Source: an uncultured Actinomycetes bacterium
GTDB taxonomy: Bacteria; Actinomycetota; Acidimicrobiia; Acidimicrobiales; RAAP-2
Assembly: GCA_903924205.1 (NCBI GenBank)
Contig: CAIYAP010000007.1
Location: forward strand, 1-64,000
Reading direction: 5' to 3'
Length of the DNA stretch: 64,000 nucleotides
The notes beneath the pieces are model-generated. The model saw only the letters and a program-made list of their open reading frames with translations, did no database searches and was not told where the DNA came from. Both the position numbers and the translations under genes were made by a program. Of the stretch, positions 17,858 through 26,406 are shown in pieces. Within the stretch, counting starts at the first letter, position 1. Each line of letters opens with the position of its first letter.

Positions 17858-18913
17858 GTGAGCGACGACCGCAAGCCTTTCCTGTACGACCTGCACGTTG
17901 AATTGGGGGCCAAGATTGTTCCCTTCGGTGGCTGGGCGATGCCCCTCCAGTATGAAGGTGGCACGGTGGCCGAGCATCTGGCGTGTCGTCAAGATGCCGT
18001 GGTGTTTGATGTGTCACATCTCGGTACCGTGCGCCTCTCGGGACCCGAGGCGTTTGACCAGCTTCAGAGCGCATTGACGAATGACCTTCGCAAGATCGGG
18101 CCAGGCCGCGCGCAATACACCCACCTCTGCAATGAGCGCGGGGGAGTGATTGACGACATCATCGTGTGGTGGGTCACCGAGAACGAATTTGATGTCATGC
18201 CGAATGCGTCGAACACCTCGGGGGTGCTGTCGGCCATACCGGGTATTGACATCACCGATACTCGCTGCGTTTTGGCGATCCAAGGACCCGCCGCTCGGGC
18301 GAAAATTGCGGCAGTCAACAGTGAGTTTGCCGCGGTGCCTCGCTTCAGCGTTCGTCATGTTCGTTGGCGTGGGCACGAACTGCGTATTGCCGGAACGGGA
18401 TACACCGGTGAGGACGGTATCGAAATCTCAGTGCCGAATGACGCTGCCGAAGAGTTGCTTCGTGACATCGTCGCGGCGGGCATTGCACCGGCGGGCCTCG
18501 GGGCTCGCGATACCTTGCGCCTCGAAGCAGCATTGCCATTGCACGGCCACGAGTTATCTACGCAGATCACTACGCTCGAGGCTCGCCTCGGGTGGGTGGT
18601 CGGGTGGAAGAAGGACGATTTCCGCGGCAAGGCGGCCTTGGAAGCCGAAAGGGTCGCGGGAAGTTCGCGTCTGCTGTTTGGCGTGGCGACGGAGACGCGT
18701 CAGCCCCTGCGTGACGGCGCCACTGTCCACCGCGACGGGCGACAGATCGGCGTCTTGACGTCCGGAAATTTCTCGCCCGTGCTGGGTCACGGCATTGGCC
18801 TCGGCCTCGGCGACCCGTCGTTATCCCCGGGGAATGAGGTCGCGATCACGCTTCGTGGTCGCGAGGTATCGGCGCGCATCGTTTCCCTACCCTTCGTGAG
18901 AAAGGCGTCATAG
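17858..18913 (+). CDS. gcvT: Glycine cleavage system T protein (aminomethyltransferase)
   Basis: A 351-residue tetrahydrofolate-dependent aminomethyltransferase that releases ammonia from the H-protein intermediate and forms methylene-THF. Typical stretches are LYDLHVELGAKIVPFGGWAMPLQY, FDVSHLGTVRLSG, GTGYTGEDGIEI and GARDTLRLEAALPLHGHEL, then the C-terminal barrel. GTG 17858 is chosen over an in-frame start at 17801 because homology begins at DDRKPFLYDLH and a -10 box sits between them. Its TAG stop shares one base with the gcvPA GTG. Confidence 0.95.
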   Translation: MSDDRKPFLYDLHVELGAKIVPFGGWAMPLQYEGGTVAEHLACRQDAVVFDVSHLGTVRLSGPEAFDQLQSALTNDLRKIGPGRAQYTHLCNERGGVIDDIIVWWVTENEFDVMPNASNTSGVLSAIPGIDITDTRCVLAIQGPAARAKIAAVNSEFAAVPRFSVRHVRWRGHELRIAGTGYTGEDGIEISVPNDAAEELLRDIVAAGIAPAGLGARDTLRLEAALPLHGHELSTQITTLEARLGWVVGWKKDDFRGKAALEAERVAGSSRLLFGVATETRQPLRDGATVHRDGRQIGVLTSGNFSPVLGHGIGLGLGDPSLSPGNEVAITLRGREVSARIVSLPFVRKAS

Positions 18914-20271
18914 TGGCGAATTATCTGCCCCACACCGAATCTGAAGTCCAAGAGATGTTGGCCTTCCTCGGAATGAACTCCATGGACGACCTGTTCGCCC
19001 ATATTCCGGAGTCATTGCGCATCGCCGGCGGACTGAATCTCGCGCCGGGACGCAGCGAACCGGACGTGGCGGACCAGATTGCGCACTACACGTCGCGAAA
19101 CAAGTCGACCAATGATTTGGTCTGCTTCGCGGGCGGGGGAGCATACGACCACGAGGTCCCCTCGGTAGTTCGCGCCCTGGCGTCACGTAGCGAATTCGTG
19201 ACCGCGTACACGCCATATCAGCCGGAAGTGGCGCAGGGCGTCCTGCAGGCAATATTCGAATATCAAACGATGATCGCGCGTCTGAGTGGGCTTCCCATCG
19301 CTAATGCCTCGTTGTATGACGCGGCCACCGCATTGGTCGAGGCCGTGAACATGGCGGCCGGCGCGACGAAGCGCGCGAAGCTCGTTATCTCGGCTGGCGT
19401 ACACCCGCACTGGCGTCAAGTTGTTCGCACCTTTGCTCGCGGTACCGGACACGAGTTAGTCGTTGCACCACTGCGCGACGGAGTGACCGACTGGTCAGCG
19501 GTGAACTGCGATGGCGCCGCCGCGGTGGTGGCGTCGTATCCGAACTATCTCGGAGTCGTTGAGGACATGGCGGCCGCTCGTCACGTGGCGACCGCATCCG
19601 GGGCTCTGTTCGTCGTGGGCACCGATCCCGTTCTTGCGAGCATTCTGAAGACGCCCGGGACCTGGGGCGCCGACATTGTGGTGGGTGAAGGGCAACCGTT
19701 CGGAACTCCTCTGTCATACGGCGGTCCCTATCTCGGATTGTTCGCCTGCACGGAGGAGCAGATCCGCCGCCTTCCTGGTCGACTCGTGGGAGAAACTGTC
19801 GACGTCGATGGTCGTCGTGCTTTCGTCACCACGTTGCGCGCTCGCGAGCAGGACATTCGCCGAGAGAAGGCGACCAGCAATGTCTGCACGAACCAAACTC
19901 TGATGGCGGTTGGTGCCGCGATTCAGCTCGGCTATCTCGGCACTGAAGGGCTGCGCGATGTCGCCGAACGCTGTGTCGCGGGCGCTCACTACGCCGCCGA
20001 CGCGTTGACCTCGTTACCGGGTGTTGAGCTCGCCGTGACGGCACCGTTTGGGCGAGAATTTGCGCTCCGGCTCCCCATCGATGCCAGCATCGCCATTGCG
20101 GCCCTCGCTGACGACGGTATTTTGGCTGGCCTCAGTGTGGCCGCTCTCGCGGGTGACGAAGATGCGGGAGTCAACGATCCGCAGAATGTTCTTTTGGTCT
20201 CGGTAACTGAAAAGCGAACGCGTCGCGAGATTGATGCTTTCGTGGTTGCACTTGGAAAGTTGGTGAAGTAA
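18913..20271 (+). CDS. gcvPA: Glycine dehydrogenase (decarboxylating) subunit 1
   Basis: A 452-residue N-terminal-half subunit of the P protein. It lacks the PLP lysine but forms part of the glycine site. Family stretches are YLPHTESEVQEMLAFLGMNSMDDLF, FAGGGAYDHEVPS, TAYTPYQPEVAQGVLQAIFEYQ and GGPYLGLFACTEEQIRRLPGRLVG. The split P protein (GcvPA plus GcvPB) differs from the single-chain P protein of mycobacteria. GTG 18913 overlaps the gcvT stop by one base, and the end is two bases before gcvPB, so all three are one operon. Confidence 0.95.
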   Translation: MANYLPHTESEVQEMLAFLGMNSMDDLFAHIPESLRIAGGLNLAPGRSEPDVADQIAHYTSRNKSTNDLVCFAGGGAYDHEVPSVVRALASRSEFVTAYTPYQPEVAQGVLQAIFEYQTMIARLSGLPIANASLYDAATALVEAVNMAAGATKRAKLVISAGVHPHWRQVVRTFARGTGHELVVAPLRDGVTDWSAVNCDGAAAVVASYPNYLGVVEDMAAARHVATASGALFVVGTDPVLASILKTPGTWGADIVVGEGQPFGTPLSYGGPYLGLFACTEEQIRRLPGRLVGETVDVDGRRAFVTTLRAREQDIRREKATSNVCTNQTLMAVGAAIQLGYLGTEGLRDVAERCVAGAHYAADALTSLPGVELAVTAPFGREFALRLPIDASIAIAALADDGILAGLSVAALAGDEDAGVNDPQNVLLVSVTEKRTRREIDAFVVALGKLVK

Positions 20272-20273
20272 CC

Positions 20274-21788
20274 ATGACCTACGCCGCTCCTGGAAGTCGC
20301 GCCAAGTCAGCGCCCTTGATGGGCCGTGATACCGAGCCCACCCTCTTTGAAATGTCCGTCGAGGGTCGCCGTGCATATCAGTTGCGCACTACCGATATCG
20401 ACGTGAAGCCCATGGGTGCCTACCTGCCAGTGGAGCACCTCGCGACACAGCCGGTGAAGCTGGCTGCCGTGTCGGAGCGCGACTTGGTAGCGCACTTCAC
20501 TCGACTCAGTCACCGGCAATTCGCCGTGGACCTCGGCATGTACCCCTTGGGCAGTTGCACCATGAAGTACAACCCAAAGTTTTGTGACACCGTTGCTAAT
20601 GAGCCAGGTCTTGCGAAGGTTCACCCTGGCACGCCCGCGCACCTGACGCAGGGGTGGCTCGAAATTTTGGTGGACCTCGAAGATCGCTTGTGTGAGATCA
20701 CCGGGATGGCCGCTGCCACTTTGCAGCCTGCGGCCGGCGCCGCTGGGGAGTTGACGGGGCTCTTACTCATGCGCGCGTATCACGAGGCTCGTGGCGACGC
20801 TCGCCGACGCGTGATTATTCCCGACTCCGCTCACGGTACCAACCCCGCGTCTGTGACCCTGGGTGGATATGAGGTCACGACGATTCCGTCAGACGAACGT
20901 GGACTGGTGGACGTCGAAGCGCTCAAGGGCGCCCTCGGTCCTGACGTCGCGGGCATCATGTTGACCAATCCCAACACCGTGGGCCTCTTTGAAGAAGAGA
21001 TCATCGAAATCGCGGGTTTGGTTCACGACGTGGGCGGCTTGCTCTACTACGACGGTGCCAACCTGAACGCCATCTTGGGTGTGGTGCGCCCCGGCGACAT
21101 GGGCTTTGACATCGTGCACATGAACCTGCATAAGACCTTCGCAACCCCACACGGTGGCGGCGGTCCCGGTGCGGGGCCGGTGGCAGTGGCGGCGCACCTT
21201 GCGGAATACCTGCCTGGCCCGCGTGCTCAGCGAGCGGATAAGGGTGGATTCGAGTGGACCACTCCGGCATCGTCAATTGGCCGCGTGCACGGATGGCACG
21301 GAAACGCGCTGGTCTTGGCTCGCGCCCTGGCCTACATTGAGGTCCATGGCGCGGAAGGCCTCACGGCAGTCGCTCATCACGCGGTTCTCAACGCCAATTG
21401 GCTGAAGCAACGAGTCGCGGCCATCTTGCCCGCCGCCTATGACCGACCATGCATGCACGAAGCGGTGTTGACGGCGACGCCGTGGAAGAAGGCGAATGAC
21501 GTTCGTGCCCTTGATGTGGCCAAGCGTCTGATGGAAGAAGGTTTCCACGCGCCGACGGTGTATTTCCCACTCATCGTCGACGAGGCGCTGATGTTTGAGC
21601 CCACGGAGACGGAAAGCCTTCAGTCTCTTGAGGCGTTGGCGTTGGCGTTGGAGCTGATCCACGCCGAATCGCTGACCAACCCCGAGTTCTTGCATGACGC
21701 ACCGCGTACGACACCCGTCCGTCGCGTGGACGAAGCACGCGCGGCTCGACAGCTCATGGCGACCGAGGATGCCGCAGGACGCTCGTAG
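20274..21788 (+). CDS. gcvPB: Glycine dehydrogenase (decarboxylating) subunit 2
   Basis: A 504-residue PLP-binding subunit that decarboxylates glycine. The PLP lysine is K287 in HMNLHKTFATPHGGGGPGAGP. MYPLGSCTMKYNPK, AAGAAGELTGLLLMRAYH, DSAHGTNPASVTLGGY and FHAPTVYFPLIVDEALMFEPTE are family hallmarks. ATG 20274 follows gcvPA by two bases. It converges with the cyclase-ATPase gene across an 11-base gap with no room for a terminator. Confidence 0.96.
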   Translation: MTYAAPGSRAKSAPLMGRDTEPTLFEMSVEGRRAYQLRTTDIDVKPMGAYLPVEHLATQPVKLAAVSERDLVAHFTRLSHRQFAVDLGMYPLGSCTMKYNPKFCDTVANEPGLAKVHPGTPAHLTQGWLEILVDLEDRLCEITGMAAATLQPAAGAAGELTGLLLMRAYHEARGDARRRVIIPDSAHGTNPASVTLGGYEVTTIPSDERGLVDVEALKGALGPDVAGIMLTNPNTVGLFEEEIIEIAGLVHDVGGLLYYDGANLNAILGVVRPGDMGFDIVHMNLHKTFATPHGGGGPGAGPVAVAAHLAEYLPGPRAQRADKGGFEWTTPASSIGRVHGWHGNALVLARALAYIEVHGAEGLTAVAHHAVLNANWLKQRVAAILPAAYDRPCMHEAVLTATPWKKANDVRALDVAKRLMEEGFHAPTVYFPLIVDEALMFEPTETESLQSLEALALALELIHAESLTNPEFLHDAPRTTPVRRVDEARAARQLMATEDAAGRS

Positions 21789-21799
21789 TTGGTGCAGCC

Positions 21800-24583
21800 C
21801 TACGACGGCTGCTTCATCACGGCAGTTGCCTGATTTAGGGAGAGATCGGCTCCCGCGGCAAAGACTTCTTCGTATCGCTGAGGACCAAGGTGCACTCGGC
21901 CTTCGTCGTTGACGAATCGAACGAACTCTCGCTCTTCGGGAGCCCATTGGCCCGCGAACATGTCGTCATTGTCCGGCAGGTGGTGCAACATCCACCCCGT
22001 GAGCGTGGCCGCGCGCTCAAAATTCCCACGTTCAGCGCTCACTCGTGCCATGAGGAGAGCGAGCCAACCGAAGTAGGCCGTGCCTCGTCCCAGGCGTATG
22101 CAGGAGCTCAGGGCGAGTCGATTAAGTCGTTCGGCCTCGTCGTAGTCACCATTGACCAAATGCCACATGGCTAGATAGGTCACGCACTCATTGATGCGAG
22201 ACAAGTCACCGATTTTTTCCGCCTCGGAAAGGGTCGCGTTCAGCAACATGAGTCTGCGTTCACGGCTGTCCGGCTCGCTACCTTTGATTTCGTAGGCAAT
22301 GAAAAAGAGGCAGGCAGCGATGTCGACACACGACTGCGCTTTTCGAAATTCCACGAGCGCGAGCTCGAGATGCTCCTTCTTCTCGTCTGCGGGTTGAGCG
22401 ACTCTTCCTAAGCGCTGGTGGCATCGGGCAATGAGGAGAGGGTCGCTCAACCCGATGGCGAGGGCCAGAGCGTCTGCGGCCAGCGCCCTGCCCCCATCTC
22501 CACCGTCATACGCCAGACCTTGCTGGGCACTGTACGAGCGTTGGAGGAGAACGGAAACCTCGAGAGCGACATCTCCATGCTTCTTGGCGATGTCGGCCGC
22601 GTAGTTGAGTTCCACCGCGCAGTCGATGGCGGGAAGGTTTTCGGAAAAACGCATCCACGCCTCATAAGACAGGTGATCGAGTAGCGCCCACGCTCGGTGC
22701 GGAGTTCTCTCGCCCTCCGTCACGTCGATGGCCCAGGCCAATTGTTCGAAGTTTTCTCTCCACACTCGCGTTTCCGCGAAAGTCTTGACGGCGTGGCAGG
22801 CTTTAAGAATCGCCTGTGCACCGTCAGGGGTCTGACGACTGTGCTGGAAGGCCGCTTCAATATTCCCTCGGTCAAAGTCGAGGCGAGCAAATGCCTCGAC
22901 TTGGCGAGAACTATGGAGATCTTCAGACAGTTGCTCGCAGGAATCCAAGAAGTAGGTGGCGTGCTGATGGCGAAGGGTGAGCATGGCTCCTTCACCATCA
23001 ATCTGGAGAAGTTGGTCAGCGCCATATTGGCGAATTGTTTCCAAGAGGCGATAACGAAGAAAGTTGCCCGTTCGGTCGGCGATGACCAGAGATTTATTGA
23101 CGAGCGAACCCAAAATGTCGGCGATGTCCCACTCGTCGATATCTCCACCGCTCGCGATGGCCTCTCCTGCCGAGAGGTCAAAACTGCCCACAAAAACGGT
23201 GAGGCGACGCAAAACTCTTTTTTCGTTCTCATTCAGCAAGTCGTACGACCAGGCGACCATCGCACCGAGGGTCTGCTGACGGGGGAGTGCGTTTCGGCTT
23301 CCACCGGTGAGGAGCCGGAAACGTTGATCCAGACGCTTACTGAGATCCTCCAACGACATCGAGGAGAGTCGAGCGACAGCGAGTTCAATGGCCAGAGGAA
23401 TGCCATCAAGACGGTGGCAAATCGAGGCGACGAGTGCCGCATTGTCGTCGGTTATCTCGAAAGTTTGATCGAAGGCATTGGCACGGGCGACAAAGAGCTG
23501 AACTGAATCGGAGCCCTCCAGTTCGGTTGCCGTGGTGGCGTCGAGCGTAGGCAACGACAGAGAGCGAACTCGGTACACCATCTCGCCCGAGACGCCCAAG
23601 GGTTCGCGAGAAGTAGCAATCACTCGGATCTTCGGACAGTTCCGTAGGAGGTCCTCGAGAAGTTGGGCCACGGCGTCGACAACGTGCTCACAGTTATCAA
23701 TCACCAAAATGACGGCTTGATCCCTCAAGGCGTGTCGCAGCGCGTCAGCGGGGGAGATGGCTCCGTCATACGACATGTCCATGGCATTGATGACGGCGGT
23801 GGCGACATGCGAGCCGTCAGAGATGGGAGCCAGCTCAACGAACCACACGCCGTCTCCACTGTGATCGAGCATCTCCGCGGCGGCTTGCAACGACAAACGA
23901 GTCTTACCGGAACCCCCCGAACCCGTCAAAGTGACAATCCGTGACTCGCTGGCGAGGCGACGCACATCGGCGAGCTCTTCGTCACGGCCAATGAACTGAT
24001 TCAAGGAGGTGGGTAGATTGTTTGGAAGTTCGGGGTTGTCGAGGGAGCGAAGAGGCGGGAACTTCTCGTCGAGTTCAGCGATACTCAACTGGTAAACGAC
24101 CTCAGGGCGTCCGAGGTCTTTCAATCGGTGAGAGCCGAGATCGCGGATAGATGTGCCTTCGGGCAGGGCTTCAGAGACCAGCGCAACGGTGGCCGCCGAT
24201 AACAACACCTGACCACCGTGTCCAATGGCCGAGATACGAGCGGCTCGGTGTACCTCATACCCGACAAAACCAGTGGCGTTTCGACTCACCTCACCCGTGT
24301 GCACACCCATCCGTACTCGAATCTGGGCGTCGGACGGCCAGGGGTAGGCCGAAAGGCGGCGCTGCATGTCAGCGGCGGCGGCCAGACACTCCCGAGGGGA
24401 GCTGAAAACGGCAAAGAAGGAGTCTCCCGCCGTTGCATCCTCCGTGCCATTGTGGAGTTCTAATGCCGTTCGAATAATTCGGTGATGCTCTGCGAGTAAT
24501 TCGCCATAGCGAGCATCGCCGACGCTGCGCAGGAGGAGGGTTGACCCTTCGATGTCAGTGTTTAAGAACGTCAGGGTTTCCAC
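21800..24583 (-). CDS. Cyclase-homology / AAA-type ATPase / TPR regulator
   Basis: A 927-residue signalling protein. Residues 1-180 form a class III nucleotide cyclase domain. Two metal aspartates are present (D10 in NTDIEGST and D54 in AGDSFF), but the usual catalytic Asn of VNxAAR is His in EVHRAARIS, so cyclase activity is uncertain. From about 215 an NB-ARC-like ATPase follows, with FIGRDEEL, P-loop GSGGSGKT, Walker B VILVIDNCEH and a SREPLGVSGE sensor. The C-terminal 400 residues are TPR-like helices. No DNA-binding domain is seen. GTG 24583 is chosen because TACACT lies six bases upstream, which removes 13 residues of the longer frame. Trigger and target are unknown. Confidence 0.85.
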   Translation of the reverse strand: METLTFLNTDIEGSTLLLRSVGDARYGELLAEHHRIIRTALELHNGTEDATAGDSFFAVFSSPRECLAAAADMQRRLSAYPWPSDAQIRVRMGVHTGEVSRNATGFVGYEVHRAARISAIGHGGQVLLSAATVALVSEALPEGTSIRDLGSHRLKDLGRPEVVYQLSIAELDEKFPPLRSLDNPELPNNLPTSLNQFIGRDEELADVRRLASESRIVTLTGSGGSGKTRLSLQAAAEMLDHSGDGVWFVELAPISDGSHVATAVINAMDMSYDGAISPADALRHALRDQAVILVIDNCEHVVDAVAQLLEDLLRNCPKIRVIATSREPLGVSGEMVYRVRSLSLPTLDATTATELEGSDSVQLFVARANAFDQTFEITDDNAALVASICHRLDGIPLAIELAVARLSSMSLEDLSKRLDQRFRLLTGGSRNALPRQQTLGAMVAWSYDLLNENEKRVLRRLTVFVGSFDLSAGEAIASGGDIDEWDIADILGSLVNKSLVIADRTGNFLRYRLLETIRQYGADQLLQIDGEGAMLTLRHQHATYFLDSCEQLSEDLHSSRQVEAFARLDFDRGNIEAAFQHSRQTPDGAQAILKACHAVKTFAETRVWRENFEQLAWAIDVTEGERTPHRAWALLDHLSYEAWMRFSENLPAIDCAVELNYAADIAKKHGDVALEVSVLLQRSYSAQQGLAYDGGDGGRALAADALALAIGLSDPLLIARCHQRLGRVAQPADEKKEHLELALVEFRKAQSCVDIAACLFFIAYEIKGSEPDSRERRLMLLNATLSEAEKIGDLSRINECVTYLAMWHLVNGDYDEAERLNRLALSSCIRLGRGTAYFGWLALLMARVSAERGNFERAATLTGWMLHHLPDNDDMFAGQWAPEEREFVRFVNDEGRVHLGPQRYEEVFAAGADLSLNQATAVMKQPS

Positions 24584-24589
24584 GGCGAG

Positions 24590-24595
24590 AGTGTA
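24590..24595 (-). promoter_or_regulatory. -10 box for cyclase-ATPase at 24583
   Basis: TACACT on the minus strand ends six bases before GTG 24583 and falls inside the longer alternative frame, so it rejects that upstream start. Confidence 0.6.
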
Positions 24596-24692
24596 AACCA
24601 GCCCTTTGAGGCACCACAGCAATTGGACCCTCGGGAGATTGCGGGGTCATCACCTTGGCTCAGCAGTTCATGAACAGCCGGTGCGGTGATGC

Positions 24693-25046
24693 TTACGACG
24701 TGAGCGCGAAGGCGATGATGGCAAGAGCGGCGGTCACGATGACACCAGCGGTGGCGCGTCGTGGGTGTCCGTGTCGGAAATCGAGATAGGGAAGAGCTGC
24801 GGCACCGGAAAAAGTGGTGTAACCCCCCAGAAAGCCCACCGACACTAAAGGTACGTGGGACCCGAACCACTTCGTACCGTGTGCCGCAAGGAGCCCGGCA
24901 GCGGCGCAGCCCGTCACGTTGACGACCGAGATGGCGACGCGACGTGCGTGCGGCCACCTGGCGCACATGAGCTCCTCGGCACCGTAACGAAGAGTTGCTC
25001 CTGCGCCGCCGCTGAGGGCGAGAAATATCAGGTGCAGCGACGGCAT
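24693..25046 (-). CDS. crcB: CrcB/Fluc fluoride channel subunit
   Basis: A 117-residue four-helix membrane protein of the Fluc family, which lets fluoride leave the cell. Characteristic stretches are GGAGATLRYGAEE near the N-terminus, VNVTGCAAAGLLA and the SVGFLGGYTTFSGAAALPY segment. It overlaps the next crcB by one base. Two adjacent, different CrcB proteins generally form an obligate heterodimeric channel, which is how I read this pair. A 109-base gap separates it from the cyclase gene downstream. Confidence 0.92.
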   Translation of the reverse strand: MPSLHLIFLALSGGAGATLRYGAEELMCARWPHARRVAISVVNVTGCAAAGLLAAHGTKWFGSHVPLVSVGFLGGYTTFSGAAALPYLDFRHGHPRRATAGVIVTAALAIIAFALTS

Positions 25047-25447
25047 CAGCGGGCCGATCCTCTCATCGCGAGTGCTCGTCCCGAGATGGCCGCCACGATG
25101 GCGGATGCCACGGCGACTCCGACCACCACTAGATACGCTCCCAGACTCTGTCGGTAGACCGACGCACCGTCAGCGACGAGGGAGCTGTAGGACGTCAGTC
25201 CACCCAGGAGGCCCGTCACGACGAAGAGGCGGGCGTGTTGGCGAGTGGGTGCGGCGAATGGCCCCACGAGGAGCCATGTCGCCGCAAAAACCCCCAAGGT
25301 GTTGATAGTTATCAGCGAGAGCGGCAATGTCGACAGGGAGAAATGTCCACTCACGTGCAGATCGCTCACATTCAAAATGGCTGCCCGGACAAGAGTTCCG
25401 ATGGTTCCGCCGGCAAATACGTTCAAGAGACGAGTGGTGCGCGGCAT
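25046..25447 (-). CDS. crcB: CrcB/Fluc fluoride channel subunit, first of pair
   Basis: A 133-residue partner of the preceding CrcB, with GGTIGTLVRAAI, TINTLGVFAATWLL and TGLLGGLTSYSSLVAD as the matching pore and asparagine motifs. Start ATG 25447 has TAGATT seven bases upstream, so the transcript should be leaderless and cannot carry a fluoride riboswitch. The gene is divergent from the HAD phosphatase gene across 106 bases, whose middle (about 25465-25515) is unusually AT-rich for the window. Confidence 0.92.
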   Translation of the reverse strand: MPRTTRLLNVFAGGTIGTLVRAAILNVSDLHVSGHFSLSTLPLSLITINTLGVFAATWLLVGPFAAPTRQHARLFVVTGLLGGLTSYSSLVADGASVYRQSLGAYLVVVGVAVASAIVAAISGRALAMRGSAR

Positions 25448-25454
25448 GGAGCCA

Positions 25455-25460
25455 AATCTA
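25455..25460 (-). promoter_or_regulatory. -10 box for crcB pair
   Basis: TAGATT on the minus strand, seven bases before the ATG at 25447. Confidence 0.5.
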
Positions 25461-25541
25461 GGACGATGCGTGATTTCATTATTACTTTACATAACGAACA
25501 TTATCGGCGGAATATGCATGGCCCCCAGAACGACTCAACCG

Positions 25542-25547
25542 TAGCCT
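25542..25547 (+). promoter_or_regulatory. -10 box for HAD gene at 25554
   Basis: TAGCCT ends six bases before GTG 25554. Confidence 0.6.
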
Positions 25548-25553
25548 CGCACC

Positions 25554-26204
25554 GTGTCTGCGCCCATTCTCTTTGATCTTGACGGAACCATTATTGATTC
25601 GGGACCGGGGATCATCCACTCTCTGCTCACCGCGTTAGATGTCATGGGGCTCGATCGCCCCGCCGAGTCGGAATGGTCGTCCATGGTTGGTCCACCTCTA
25701 TGGGAGATGTTCTCGCGATTTGGTCTTGACGGTGACGACATCGAACGAGCCATCGTGGCCTATCGCAGCGAATATCGCGCCGTGGGCATGTACGACTTCA
25801 CGGTCTATGACGGGATGGCAGACGCTCTTCGTGAGTTGTCACTCCGTGGCGAGCGTCTCGCTGTCGCTACCGCCAAGCTCGATCAGTTCGCAATCGCCAT
25901 GCTTGCTCACGCGGGCCTCGAGGGTTGTTTCGAGGTCATTGCCGGTGTTGACCCTGAGGGAACGCGGCGAACCAAGGTGGCCGTCATGCGTCATTGTTTC
26001 AAAGAACTGGACTGGAACGACCATCAAGATGCCGTGATGATTGGCGACCGTTCACATGATGGGGAGGGCGCCGCAGAGTTGGGGACTCCTTTCATTGGTG
26101 TGTCCTGGGGTTACGGTGGGCGAGAGGAGCTGCGGTCAGCGGGTGCGTCGGTCATTGTCGACTCCCCTGTCCAGCTGTTGGAGCACCTTCTCCCCCGTGC
26201 CTGA
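25554..26204 (+). CDS. HAD-superfamily phosphatase (phosphoglycolate phosphatase-like)
   Basis: A 216-residue cytoplasmic phosphohydrolase. Motif I is FDLDGTIIDSGPGI (nucleophile Asp and acid Asp), motif II lies around AVATAKLD, and motif IV reads MIGDRSHDGEGAAELG, with the GVSWGYGG loop typical of Gph/YqaB-type enzymes. An alpha-helical cap lies between motifs I and II. The substrate is probably a small phosphate ester; phosphoglycolate is only one candidate. GTG 25554 is leaderless. Its end overlaps the next small gene by eight bases. Confidence 0.88.
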   Translation: MSAPILFDLDGTIIDSGPGIIHSLLTALDVMGLDRPAESEWSSMVGPPLWEMFSRFGLDGDDIERAIVAYRSEYRAVGMYDFTVYDGMADALRELSLRGERLAVATAKLDQFAIAMLAHAGLEGCFEVIAGVDPEGTRRTKVAVMRHCFKELDWNDHQDAVMIGDRSHDGEGAAELGTPFIGVSWGYGGREELRSAGASVIVDSPVQLLEHLLPRA

Positions 26205-26406
26205 GATTCCACAGTGGCGAGTGGTGTGGGCAGGAAACCTCTATCACGGCGTGGAGCACGTCATCGTGTCGGCCTGGGATAGCGATGAGGCACTGTCCAT
26301 TGCGGCGGAGATGTTTCCCGACCGTTGGCGGCCTCGTCTCGCGTTTCCTGTTGGCGCGAAGCTTCCCACCGATGCCTTCCATCGAGACCTACACTCCCCC
26401 ACATGA
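26197..26406 (+). CDS. Small conserved-looking protein, unknown
   Basis: A 69-residue reading frame wedged between the HAD and SDR genes. It begins at GTG 26197 (PEIPQWRVVWAGNLYHGVEH), overlaps the HAD stop by eight bases and ends with a four-base overlap (ATGA) with the SDR start. No family is recognised. The content looks like a folded cytosolic protein (GVEHVIVSAWDSDEALSIAAEMF). Against it: the SDR -10 box lies within it. Confidence 0.45.
   Translation: MPEIPQWRVVWAGNLYHGVEHVIVSAWDSDEALSIAAEMFPDRWRPRLAFPVGAKLPTDAFHRDLHSPT
26390..26395 (+). promoter_or_regulatory. -10 box for SDR gene at 26403
   Basis: TACACT lies seven bases before ATG 26403. Confidence 0.55.

Noticed and set aside
25448-25553. 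Possible fluoride riboswitch upstream of the crcB pair (a GATAATGTTCG-like stretch faintly resembling the motif)
   Set aside because: The expected pseudoknot arms could not be matched, and a TAGATT box seven bases before the crcB ATG leaves no leader to carry a riboswitch.
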